Below, piece after piece: positions 50,408 to 59,601 of a stretch of 64,000 bases of DNA. This DNA comes from CAIOYC01 sp965277345 (GTDB lineage Bacteria; Pseudomonadota; Alphaproteobacteria; Caulobacterales; Caulobacteraceae): positions 1,488,001 to 1,552,000 of the forward strand of contig CBDICI010000004.1 of assembly GCA_965277345.1 (NCBI GenBank). The letters are read 5' to 3'. The position numbers and the translations under genes were made by a program. Under the pieces are notes generated by a model. It ran no database searches, was not told the origin of the DNA, and saw nothing but the letters and a program-made list of their open reading frames with translations. The stretch's first letter is position 1. Each line of letters opens with the position of its first letter.

Positions 50408-51196
50408 TCACGACTTCAGCTGCGACGTCGTGGACAGCATCTGGTCCGCCGCGTTGACGACTTTGGAGTTCATCTCATAGGCGCGCTGGGCGGTAATCAG
50501 GTTGGTGATCTCGGTCACCGCGTCCACGTTCGAGGCTTCCACATAGCCCTGTTGCAGCTGGCCGTAGCCGATGTCGCCGGGCTTGCCGACCTGGGCCGCG
50601 CCGGACGCGGCGGACTGCAGGAACAGGTTGCCGCCGGTGGCTTCCAGCCCCGCCTCGTTGAAGAAGGTGGCGAGCTGCACCTGGCCGACGATCTGCGGCG
50701 CGGTCTGGCCGGCGACGGTGGCCTGCACTTGGCCGGTCTTGGAAATGGTGATGTCGGTGGCGTTCTGCGGGATCGTCACCTTGGGCAGCACGGTATAGCC
50801 GTCCGAGGTCACCACATCGCCGGTGTCGCTGACCGAGAAGTTGCCGGCGCGGGTATAGGCGGTCTCGCCGGTGGGGAGTTGCACCTGGAACAGGCCGCGA
50901 CCGTTGATGGCGAGGTCGAGCTTGTTGCCGGTCTGGGTCAGCGAGCCTTGGTCGCGGATGCGGTACACCGCGCCGGTCTTCACACCCGAACCGACCTGGA
51001 TGCCGGTCGGCACGATGGTCCCGGCGTCGGAGGACTGAGAGCCCATGCGCTCCACGTTCTGATACAGCAGGTCCTGGAACTCGGCCCGCTGGCGCTTGAA
51101 GCCGACGGTGTTCATGTTGGCGATGTTGTTGGAGATGGTTTCGACATTCAGCTGCTGGGCGGCCATGCCGGTCGCGGCGGTGGAAAGGGCGCGCAT
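50408..51196 (-). CDS. flgG: Flagellar distal rod protein FlgG
   Basis: A 262-residue rod protein of family length. The N-terminal rod motif GMAAQQLNVETISNNIANMN followed by TVGFKRQRAEFQDLLYQ, the middle GRGLFQVQLPTGETAYTRAG, and the C-terminal helix LITAQRAYEMNSKVVNAADQ are all present. It polymerises into the distal rod after export by the flagellar type III system. Twelve bases separate it from flgF. Confidence 0.98.
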   Translation of the reverse strand: MRALSTAATGMAAQQLNVETISNNIANMNTVGFKRQRAEFQDLLYQNVERMGSQSSDAGTIVPTGIQVGSGVKTGAVYRIRDQGSLTQTGNKLDLAINGRGLFQVQLPTGETAYTRAGNFSVSDTGDVVTSDGYTVLPKVTIPQNATDITISKTGQVQATVAGQTAPQIVGQVQLATFFNEAGLEATGGNLFLQSAASGAAQVGKPGDIGYGQLQQGYVEASNVDAVTEITNLITAQRAYEMNSKVVNAADQMLSTTSQLKS

Positions 51197-51208
51197 TCGG
51201 GCTACTCC

Positions 51209-51955
51209 TTACGCGGCCTTGCCGAGGCGCTGGACGGCGCTCTCGGACAGGTCCTGGGTCTGGGACATCATCTGCGTCACGCGCTCATAGGCGCGGGTGA
51301 TGGAAATGAGGCTGGTGATCTCGACGATGGGCTGCACGTTGGAGCGCTCGACCATACCCTGGTGCATCCGCGCGTCCGTGGCCGTGGTCGGCGTGGCGCC
51401 TGCGGCGTCATAAAGATTGTCGCCCTGCTTCCTCAACGCCGACAGATTGGCGAAGCGTGAGACGCCGAGCTTGCCTACCTGCAGCGTCTGGCCGTTCTGC
51501 CCGATCTGGCTGATGGTGCCGTCCTTGGCGATGGACACCTGCCCCTTCTGCGGATCGACGGAGATGGGCGAGCCGCCGGCGGACATCACCGGGTCGCCCT
51601 GGTGGTCCACCAACTGGTTCTGCGCATCGACGCCGAAACGGCCGTCGCGGGTATAGCGCGGCCCTGCCGCGGTCTGCACGGTGAAGAAGCCGTCGCCCTC
51701 GATCCCGACATCGAGCGGGTTGGAGGTCTGCTCCAGCCCGCCCTGGCCGAAGTTCCGCGCCAGCCCGTTGTCGATCACATATTTGATCGGATCGGAGGAG
51801 GGGACCGCCGGCGGCGTCAGCGGATCGGTCTGCACCTGCAGGCTCTCCACCTTGAAGCCCGCCGTATCGACATTGGCCAGGTTGTTGGCGGCCACGTCCA
51901 GCGCGCGCTGCAGCGTCATCTGCTTCGACAGGCCGACATAGATGGCGTTGTCCAT
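51209..51955 (-). CDS. flgF: Flagellar proximal rod protein FlgF
   Basis: A 248-residue rod protein. The ATG at 51955 follows GAAGGAG. N-terminal motif QRALDVAANNLANVDTAGFK, body GFFTVQTAAGPRYTRDGRFG, and C-terminal ITSLISITRAYERVTQMM fit FlgF. First gene of the operon. A sigma-54-type promoter lies at 51981-51995, putting the expected transcript start about 14 bases upstream of this codon. Confidence 0.96.
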   Translation of the reverse strand: MDNAIYVGLSKQMTLQRALDVAANNLANVDTAGFKVESLQVQTDPLTPPAVPSSDPIKYVIDNGLARNFGQGGLEQTSNPLDVGIEGDGFFTVQTAAGPRYTRDGRFGVDAQNQLVDHQGDPVMSAGGSPISVDPQKGQVSIAKDGTISQIGQNGQTLQVGKLGVSRFANLSALRKQGDNLYDAAGATPTTATDARMHQGMVERSNVQPIVEITSLISITRAYERVTQMMSQTQDLSESAVQRLGKAA

Positions 51956-51980
51956 GGTGGACTCCTTCGCCGCACCCCGT

Positions 51981-51995
51981 GCAACCCATGGGCCA
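51981..51995 (-). promoter_or_regulatory. Sigma-54 (-24/-12) promoter of the flgF operon
   Basis: On the minus strand TGGCCCATGGGTTGC matches the sigma-54 consensus with GG and GC separated by exactly ten bases and the preferred TTGC at -12. The predicted start is near 51969, 14 bases from the flgF codon. Rod and ring operons of Caulobacter are known sigma-54 targets, so position and class agree. Confidence 0.75.
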
Positions 51996-52028
51996 GAGAA
52001 AAAGTCAACCTTTACAAACGGAAAGAAG

Positions 52029-52034
52029 GTTAAC
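52029..52034. promoter_or_regulatory. GTTAAC half-site (possible CtrA site)
   Basis: A palindromic GTTAAC in the fliL-flgF intergenic region. CtrA of Caulobacterales binds TTAA-N7-TTAA and also single TTAAC half-sites. A second copy lies 61 bases away at 52090. A full two-half site is not present here. Confidence 0.25.
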
Positions 52035-52057
52035 GCACCGGATTGGCCGCGCATGGC

Positions 52058-52074
52058 CCGGCAGGTTTTGCCGG
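52058..52074. promoter_or_regulatory. 17-bp dyad CCGGCA-N5-TGCCGG, candidate FlbD enhancer (ftr element)
   Basis: The dyad centre is about 97 bases upstream of the predicted flgF start, the usual distance for enhancer sites of sigma-54 promoters. Its arms and T-rich centre resemble, from memory, the ftr elements bound by FlbD in Caulobacter. It also lies 86 bases upstream of fliL, so it could act on both directions. Confidence 0.5.
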
Positions 52075-52089
52075 TGGGTAAAACCTATC

Positions 52090-52100
52090 GTTAACCATAA
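52090..52100 (+). promoter_or_regulatory. GTTAACCATAA half-site before fliL (possible CtrA site)
   Basis: The TTAACCAT sequence is the extended CtrA half-site often found in cell-cycle promoters of Caulobacterales. It lies 60 bases upstream of the fliL start codon. fliL-fliM is an early (class II) CtrA-dependent operon in Caulobacter crescentus, which supports the reading, but no second half-site at the right spacing was found. Confidence 0.35.
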
Positions 52101-52159
52101 GCCCGGCATGAACGAAGCTGGATTTGCGGGCGCTCGCCCGCGTGTGCGGGGACGGGCGG

Positions 52160-52750
52160 ATGTCCAGGGACAAGGCCAAGAAGACGGAGGCCGAGGCGGA
52201 CGCGCCGGCGGACGGCGCCGAGGGCGAGGCGCCGGCCAAAAAGAAGCCGCCGCTGATGATCCTGATCGCCGGCGGCGTCGGCGCGCTGGTGGTGCTGGGC
52301 GGCGGTGGCGGCGCGGCCATGATGATGCTCGGCCACAAGCCGCCCGAGGACGCCGCCCACGCCAAAAAGGAAAAGCCGAAGAAGAAGGACGACGCCAAGA
52401 AGGGCGACAAGGACGCCAAATCGCCGGTGACCGAAGGGCCGGACGGCGTGGTCTTCTACACCATGCCGGACCTTACCGCGAACATCCAGTCGGCGGACGG
52501 CAAGCCCACCTTCATCAAGCTCAAGCTGGCCTTCGAGCTGCCCGACAAGGACACCGCCGACTCCATCGAACCCAATGCGCCACGCCTGAACGACATGTTC
52601 CAGACCTTCCTGCGTGAGCTCCGCCCGGAGGACCTGTCCGGCAGCCAGGGCTCCTACCAACTGCGGGCCGAAATCCAGCGCCGGGTGAACCTCGTCATCG
52701 CCCCGGCCAAGGTCAACGCCGTCCTGATCCAGGAGATGCTGATCCAGTAG
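52160..52750 (+). CDS. fliL: Flagellar basal-body protein FliL
   Basis: A 196-residue bitopic inner-membrane protein: a charged cytoplasmic N-tail, one span at about residues 32-56 (Gly/Ala-rich), a Lys-rich segment, and a periplasmic stomatin-like domain (VVFYTMPDLTANIQSADGKP, LRAEIQRRVNLVIAPAKVNA). It associates with the stator and modulates torque. The ATG at 52160 is chosen over an upstream frame start because it begins the typical hydrophilic MSRDKAKKTEAE tail. Confidence 0.93.
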   Translation: MSRDKAKKTEAEADAPADGAEGEAPAKKKPPLMILIAGGVGALVVLGGGGGAAMMMLGHKPPEDAAHAKKEKPKKKDDAKKGDKDAKSPVTEGPDGVVFYTMPDLTANIQSADGKPTFIKLKLAFELPDKDTADSIEPNAPRLNDMFQTFLRELRPEDLSGSQGSYQLRAEIQRRVNLVIAPAKVNAVLIQEMLIQ

Positions 52751-52777
52751 GCGCAGGCCTGCACCGATCGCGACACC

Positions 52778-53860
52778 ATGGCGGATACGCAAGAAGCCCT
52801 CCTCGACGACGAGCCGGTGGCCAGCCCCGATCCCTCGGGAGCCGAGCCCATCGCGGGCGACGGTCCCCAGCCTGCGGCCGAGCGAATCCTGAACCAGGAC
52901 GAGATCGACAGCCTGCTCGGCTTCGACCTCGCCGACGACGACACCGCCGATTCCACCGGTGTGCGCGCCATCATCAACTCCGCTCTGGTTTCCTACGAGC
53001 GGCTACCAATGCTGGAGATCGTGTTCGACCGCCTGGTGCGGTTGATGACGACCAGCCTGCGTAACTTCACCTCGGACAATGTGGAGGTGTCGCTCGACAA
53101 CATCTCCTCCATCCGGTTCGGCGACTATCTGAACTCCATCCCGCTGCCGGCCATCCTGGCGGTATTCCGGGCGCAGGAGCTGGACAATTACGGCCTGTTG
53201 ACCGTCGATTCCAACCTGATCTACTCCATCGTCGATGTGCTGCTCGGCGGCCGGCGCGGCACCGCGGCCATGCGCATCGAGGGACGGCCCTACACCACCA
53301 TCGAGCGGGTGCTGGTGCAGCGCATGGTGGAGGTGGTGCTGGCCGACGCCAAGGCCGCGTTCGAGCCGCTGACCCCGGTGAACTTCACCCTCGACCGGTT
53401 GGAGACCAACCCGCGCTTCGCCGCCATCGCGCGGCCCGCCAACGCCGCCATCCTGGTCAAGCTGCGCATCGACATGGAGGATCGGGGCGGACGGATCGAG
53501 CTTCTGTTGCCCTATGCCACCCTCGAACCGATCCGCAAGATGCTGCTGCAGCAGTTCATGGGCGAGAAGTTCGGGCGCGACAACATTTGGGAAGGCCACC
53601 TGGCCACCGAGCTCTGGACCACTCAACTCGACGTGCGCGCCGTGCTCGACGAACAGACCGTCCCACTGAGCCGCGTCCTCAACCTCAAGGTCGGCGAGAC
53701 GCTGATGCTGAACGCCACCCAGGACAGCGCGGTGGAGCTGCGCGCGGGCGCCGTGTCGCTGACCAAGGGGCGTATGGGCCGCCGCAACCATTCCATCGCC
53801 GTCCGCGTCGATGGCCCCCTCACCGCCGCCGCCCGCCGGGCGGTGACGAGCCAGACCTAG
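52778..53860 (+). CDS. fliM: Flagellar motor switch protein FliM
   Basis: A 360-residue C-ring component. An N-terminal acidic tail leads to the motif ILNQDEIDSLLGFD near residue 40, the CheY-P binding peptide plus first helix. The middle CheC-like domain (EIVFDRLVRLMTTSLRNFTS, VDVLLGGRRG) and the C-terminal SpoA domain (TVPLSRVLNLKVGETLMLNA) follow. It switches rotation direction on CheY-P binding. It is 27 bases after fliL. Confidence 0.97.
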   Translation: MADTQEALLDDEPVASPDPSGAEPIAGDGPQPAAERILNQDEIDSLLGFDLADDDTADSTGVRAIINSALVSYERLPMLEIVFDRLVRLMTTSLRNFTSDNVEVSLDNISSIRFGDYLNSIPLPAILAVFRAQELDNYGLLTVDSNLIYSIVDVLLGGRRGTAAMRIEGRPYTTIERVLVQRMVEVVLADAKAAFEPLTPVNFTLDRLETNPRFAAIARPANAAILVKLRIDMEDRGGRIELLLPYATLEPIRKMLLQQFMGEKFGRDNIWEGHLATELWTTQLDVRAVLDEQTVPLSRVLNLKVGETLMLNATQDSAVELRAGAVSLTKGRMGRRNHSIAVRVDGPLTAAARRAVTSQT

Positions 53861-53869
53861 GAGCCGGAC

Positions 53870-54415
53870 ATGAGCCTCGTCGCCCTCGGCATGGACCTCT
53901 TGCTCGCCGCGCTCCTGCTGGGCGCGCTGCTGATGGGTTGGCGGTTGAACGGCCGGCTGAAGGCATTGCGCGCCAGCCAGGTCGACTTCGCCAAGGCGGT
54001 GATGGAGCTCGACGCCGCGGCCCTTCGCGCCGAGACCGGGCTGAAGGCGCTGCAGGCGGCCTCGGAAGAGGCGCACGACAGCCTTTTGGCCCGCATCGAT
54101 ACCGCCCGCGCCCTAGCCGCCCGGCTGGAGAAGGCCGAGTCCTCCGCCGAGGGCGCCGCCCGCCGGGCCGAAGCCGCCGCCGCCGAGGCGAAGGCTGCCC
54201 AACCCGCGCCGGCGCGCGACGCTGCGCCGCGCGAAGCCATCCGCTCGATGGCCCCGATCCGCGAGGTTCTGGCCGGCGGCGACAAGCGAAGCGAACCCGC
54301 GCCCTCGCCCCGCCGTCGCCATCTGGCGGACGAGTCGCTGTTCTCGGACGGCGAGCCGGAGGGCGTCCGCTCGGGCCTCCAAGGGCTGATGCGCATGAGC
54401 CTGGCGCGCCGCTAG
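53870..54415 (+). CDS. DUF6468-type membrane-anchored coiled-coil protein of the flagellar operon
   Basis: A 181-residue protein with an N-terminal membrane helix (MDLLLAALLLGALLMGWRL) followed by a long Ala/Glu/Arg coiled coil (about residues 30-120) and a basic, disordered C-terminus ending RMSLARR. Alphaproteobacterial fliL-fliM operons typically carry such a gene, which I believe is annotated as DUF6468. Exact function unknown; position nine bases after fliM implies a flagellar role. Confidence 0.75.
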   Translation: MSLVALGMDLLLAALLLGALLMGWRLNGRLKALRASQVDFAKAVMELDAAALRAETGLKALQAASEEAHDSLLARIDTARALAARLEKAESSAEGAARRAEAAAAEAKAAQPAPARDAAPREAIRSMAPIREVLAGGDKRSEPAPSPRRRHLADESLFSDGEPEGVRSGLQGLMRMSLARR

Positions 54416-54434
54416 TCATTCCGTAGGTGACTCG

Positions 54435-55502
54435 ATGAACATTCCCCGCCTGCTGCCCCTGATCGGCGTCTCGGTCATCGGCGTATTGGCCATCAACCTG
54501 GTGGGCGGCGCCCGCGACCTGCCCGAGATGCTGTCCGCCGCCAGAGCCTATGCGGAGGGCGTCGCCCAGCCCGAGACGAAGCCGGCCAAGGGCGCGAAGG
54601 CGCGCAAGAGCGACTCCGAAAAGCCGGCCCCCGCCCCGCAGGGCGCCTCCGTCCTGCCGCCCCCGACCGCCGCGGCGGTCCCGGCCGGCGTATGCGCGCC
54701 CGGCGCCGCCGAGTTGGCCAGATCCGCCGGGCTGTCGGGCGCGGAGATGCAGGTGCTGGAGAGTCTGCAGGCCCGCCGGGGTCAGATCGACGCGCGGTTC
54801 AAGGATATCGACACCCAGACCCAGTTGCTCGCCGTGGCCGAGGCCAAGCTCGACGCCAAACTCAAGGCCATGTCCGACCTCAAGCACCAGATCGAAGGCC
54901 TGATGGGTCAGGCCGATCAGAAGACCCAGGGCGAGGTGGACCGTCTGACCGTGGTCTATTCCAAGATGAAGCCCCAGGACGCGGCGGCGGTGATGGCGAC
55001 CCTGGACGACAAGGTGCGCGTGCCCATCGCCGCCTCCATGAAGCCGGCGATCCTGTCGCAAATTCTCGGCAAGATGGCGCCCGCCGATGCCAAGAAGCTG
55101 ACCGAGCTGCTCGCCCACCGCTTCGCGCCGGTGCAGCAACTGGCCGACGCGGCAAAGGCTCCAACCTCGGCCCAGCCCGCCGCACCGGCTTCTCCTACCA
55201 AGGCTGATGCGAAGACGGCCAAGGCGGCCAAGCCGACACCTCCTGCCCAAACCGCCGAGGCCGAGCCCGGCGACGCCAATGTGGATGAGGCCAAGCCCGC
55301 GCCCAAGCCAAAGGCCAGACCCCGCCAGATCGCCCGGCGTGCGCCGGCCGGGAAGCCAGTCTACAAGGCCCCCGCCGCCAAAAAGCCGGTGGAGGAGGCC
55401 AAGGCCTCATCCGGTCCGCACCCCTACAGCGAGGTCAAGGACGCGCCCGCCAAGCCGGTGGATAAGCCTATCGCGCCGGCCGCGGCGCCCGCCAAGACCT
55501 GA
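54435..55502 (+). CDS. MotE-family flagellar protein
   Basis: A 355-residue exported or membrane-anchored protein: N-terminal hydrophobic segment (LLPLIGVSVIGVLAINLVGG), a long coiled coil (about residues 100-165), then the MgtE-N-like block MKPQDAAAVMATLDDKVRVP and AAILSQILGKM-type repeats (here SMKPAILSQILGKMAPADAK) characteristic of MotE. A Pro/Ala/Lys-rich tail of over 100 residues follows. MotE acts as a chaperone of the stator partner MotC in rhizobia; the same job is inferred here. Last gene of the fliL operon. Confidence 0.82.
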   Translation: MNIPRLLPLIGVSVIGVLAINLVGGARDLPEMLSAARAYAEGVAQPETKPAKGAKARKSDSEKPAPAPQGASVLPPPTAAAVPAGVCAPGAAELARSAGLSGAEMQVLESLQARRGQIDARFKDIDTQTQLLAVAEAKLDAKLKAMSDLKHQIEGLMGQADQKTQGEVDRLTVVYSKMKPQDAAAVMATLDDKVRVPIAASMKPAILSQILGKMAPADAKKLTELLAHRFAPVQQLADAAKAPTSAQPAAPASPTKADAKTAKAAKPTPPAQTAEAEPGDANVDEAKPAPKPKARPRQIARRAPAGKPVYKAPAAKKPVEEAKASSGPHPYSEVKDAPAKPVDKPIAPAAAPAKT

Positions 55503-55537
55503 CGCCCCGACAGGTGGTCAGAGAAGGGAAGCCCAGC

Positions 55538-57064
<1,527 letters not shown>

Positions 57065-57514
57065 TCAGGCCTTGGGGTCGGCTTTGGGCGGCGCGAAGGT
57101 GAAGAAGCGCTGACCGGTGTAGGAGAACACGGTGGCGACCACCGCGCCGAACAGCGCATCGATCACGTGCGGCAGATGTGGCGCCAGGGTGGAGAGCGCG
57201 AGGGCCAGGAGATAGTTGAGGCTCTGCGCCGCGATGGCCACGGCGAAATAGCGCAGCGCCTCATGATGGGCGGCCCGACCGGACGCCGTGAAGGTGACGC
57301 GCCGGTTCAGTCCCCAGGTCACCCCCGTCGCCACGACCAGCGCAATCCCGTAGGCGAGCGGGAAGGCCAGGCGCAGCTTCTCCAGCGTAACCAGCAGGGC
57401 GAGGTTCACCGCCAGCCCGGTCATGCCGACGCCGAGGAAGGCGACCAGCGTCGCGGGCAGGACGACGCCGAACCGCGCCGCGCTCCGCTGAACCACCGCA
57501 CTGAGATAGGACAT
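57065..57514 (-). CDS. GtrA-family membrane protein
   Basis: A 149-residue protein with four membrane helices and the family pattern FLGVGMTGLAVNLALLVTLE near the N-terminus, GLNRRVTFTASG in the middle loop, and VFSYTGQRFFTF at the end. GtrA-like proteins are proposed flippases or helpers for polyprenyl-phosphate-linked sugars. Its stop abuts the oxidoreductase start, so both are made together. Confidence 0.92.
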   Translation of the reverse strand: MSYLSAVVQRSAARFGVVLPATLVAFLGVGMTGLAVNLALLVTLEKLRLAFPLAYGIALVVATGVTWGLNRRVTFTASGRAAHHEALRYFAVAIAAQSLNYLLALALSTLAPHLPHVIDALFGAVVATVFSYTGQRFFTFAPPKADPKA

Positions 57515-57565
57515 CCAGCCTCTTCCGGCGCACTGATCGCGCGAACGGAGCCTCTACGAGAAAGC

Positions 57566-57586
57566 TTCAGGTCCGGTAAACCTGAA
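57566..57586. promoter_or_regulatory. 21-bp dyad between divergent glycosylation genes
   Basis: TTCAGGT (57566-57572), seven bases, then ACCTGAA (57580-57586): a perfect 7-bp inverted repeat, about 52 bases upstream of the gtrA-like start and 99 upstream of the GT-C start. It has the size and symmetry of a dimeric repressor site, but could also be a short hairpin in the leader RNA. No regulator gene is adjacent. Confidence 0.4.
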
Positions 57587-57684
57587 ATCCGGCCCCTCGC
57601 CTAGCCCCCATCCTGCGCCGCCCTGACGCGACGCCGTGGAGGGTGGCTGGAATCGCCCCGGCGTGAGAGACAGCGCACCAGCCC

Positions 57685-59601
57685 ATGCGCCTGCCCCGCA
57701 TCCCCGACCTGCCCGATCTTTCGCCCCGCCGGCGCCTCTTGCTGCTGGCGCTGGCGGTGACGGCGGTCGTCGCCCTGGTCCTGGGCTTCCGCGACGGGCC
57801 GGACCTGCGCTTCGGCTATGGCGACACCGACGACGCCATGCGGCTGGTGCTGGCCCGCCAGCTCCTCAACGGCCGTGGCTGGTGGGACCAGAAGGAGCTG
57901 CTGCTGCAGCCGCCGGTGGGCGTCTACATGCACTGGTCGCGCCTGCTGGATGGCGGCATCGCCGGCATGGAGCGGATGTTCTCCTGGTTCCTGTCCTGGC
58001 CGGACGCCGAGGCGCTGACCCGATTGCTCTGGCCGATGCTGTGGATCTTCCCGGCGGTGGCGGCGGCGCTGCTGATCGCCCGGCGGCTTGGAACGCTGAG
58101 CGCCCACCGGATCTGGACCCTGGCCATCGCCGCCCTATTGATGGCCGTGTCGCTGAACCTCTATGTCCAGTTCCATCCCGGCCGGGTGGATCACCACGAC
58201 GCGCAGATGGTGTTCTTCCTGCTGGCCTTCGCCGGCGCGGTGCAAAGTGGCCCCCGGCTCTGGGGACCGGCGCTGACGGGGATCGCCACCGGCCTCGGCC
58301 TGGCTATCGGGCTGGAGGCGCTGGTGTTCGAGGCGGCCATCGGCGCGGCCATCGCGCTCCGCTTCGTCTTCGCTGCGGAGGAGGAGCGACACCTGGAGGC
58401 CTATGGCGCCGGCCTGCTGGGCGCCACGGCGCTGGCCTTCATGATCCAGACTCCGCCTTGGCGCTGGACCGTGGTCGCCTGCGACGCCCTGGCCTGGAAC
58501 CTGGTGGCGGCCATCTCTGTGGCTTCAGTCGGGCTGGTGCTCGCCGCCCGCTTTACGCGCACGCGCGGACCCTGGATACGGTTCGCGGCGCTCGGCGGGG
58601 CGGCACTCCTGGCCGGGTGCGCCTACTTGGCCCTCGACCCTAACTGCGTCCACGGCCCCTTCGCCGATGTCGATCCGCGCATCAAGCCGTTCTGGCTTAA
58701 CTACGTGTCCGAGGTCGCGCCGATCGGGCGGCTGTTCAGGCGCAAGCCCGATGACGCCATCGCCATCGTCGTGCCCCAGGTGTTGGCGCTCATCGCCTGG
58801 CTGTGGCTCGGCCGACGGCGGGAGGCGCGAGGGGATTCGGCGTGGCGACTGTCCGGCGCGCTGCTGGCCCTGACCACGGCGACGGGTTTCACCATGGTGC
58901 GGGCGGCGGGCTACGCCTACTGGACCGCCATCCCGCTGATCGCCGCCGGCGCCGCCGACTTGGCCTGGCGCTATCGCCGGATCGGACCCATCGCGCCCAT
59001 CGGCGCGGCGCTGCTGGTCATGCCGCTGGGGATCACCGGCGTGGCCATCGCCGCACGCGACGCGGTCACCGCGGCAGCCGATACGCTGATGCACAGGAGG
59101 CCGAAGGCCAAGGCGGCGCCTCCGCCCGGTGACTTCTGCTTCAACTCCGCCCCTTATCGGCCGCTGGCGGAGGCGCGGCCCATCGGCCGGGTGGTTGGCG
59201 ATATTGACTTCGGCCCCTTCGTCCTGGCCCTCACCCCCCACGCTACCCTCTCGGCGCCCTATCACCGCATGAACTGGGGCATCATGGCGGCGCGGAGTGT
59301 GCTGACCGCCGACGCCGACGACACCGGTCCCGGCGGCGCGCGGGCGCGGGCGCGGGCGCTGGGCGTGACCTATGTGCTGGAGTGTCCGGTGCACCGCGGC
59401 AACGCCGATCGCTCCGGCATCCCCCCGGGCAGCCTGCAGGCCACTCTCGACCGCGACGATTGGCCGGACTGGCTGGAGCTGATCTCCGCCGAAAAGGCGC
59501 CGATCCAGGTGTTCCAGGTCCTGCCGCCGGACGGCCAGGGCAGCCGCACCACGACCGTGCTGCATCTCGATCCTTCCAGAGGAAAGGCGCCGGCGCGTTG
59601 A
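57685..59601 (+). CDS. GT-C-type membrane glycosyltransferase (STT3-like architecture)
   Basis: A 638-residue polytopic protein with about 12 membrane helices and a soluble C-terminal domain. The first periplasmic loop contains YGDTDDAMRLVLARQLLNGR, an acidic motif positioned like the catalytic DxD of GT-C enzymes, followed by YMHWSRLLDGG; a second acidic site is HPGRVDHHDAQM. These resemble STT3/PglB-like enzymes, but the WWDxG motif of oligosaccharyltransferases is not seen in the tail. It probably uses a polyprenyl-phosphate sugar; acceptor unknown. Confidence 0.75.
   Translation: MRLPRIPDLPDLSPRRRLLLLALAVTAVVALVLGFRDGPDLRFGYGDTDDAMRLVLARQLLNGRGWWDQKELLLQPPVGVYMHWSRLLDGGIAGMERMFSWFLSWPDAEALTRLLWPMLWIFPAVAAALLIARRLGTLSAHRIWTLAIAALLMAVSLNLYVQFHPGRVDHHDAQMVFFLLAFAGAVQSGPRLWGPALTGIATGLGLAIGLEALVFEAAIGAAIALRFVFAAEEERHLEAYGAGLLGATALAFMIQTPPWRWTVVACDALAWNLVAAISVASVGLVLAARFTRTRGPWIRFAALGGAALLAGCAYLALDPNCVHGPFADVDPRIKPFWLNYVSEVAPIGRLFRRKPDDAIAIVVPQVLALIAWLWLGRRREARGDSAWRLSGALLALTTATGFTMVRAAGYAYWTAIPLIAAGAADLAWRYRRIGPIAPIGAALLVMPLGITGVAIAARDAVTAAADTLMHRRPKAKAAPPPGDFCFNSAPYRPLAEARPIGRVVGDIDFGPFVLALTPHATLSAPYHRMNWGIMAARSVLTADADDTGPGGARARARALGVTYVLECPVHRGNADRSGIPPGSLQATLDRDDWPDWLELISAEKAPIQVFQVLPPDGQGSRTTTVLHLDPSRGKAPAR

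Noticed and set aside
52041..52072. Possible sigma-54 promoter in the fliL direction (TGGC followed by TTTTGC)
   Set aside because: The GG to GC distance is 13 rather than 10 bases.
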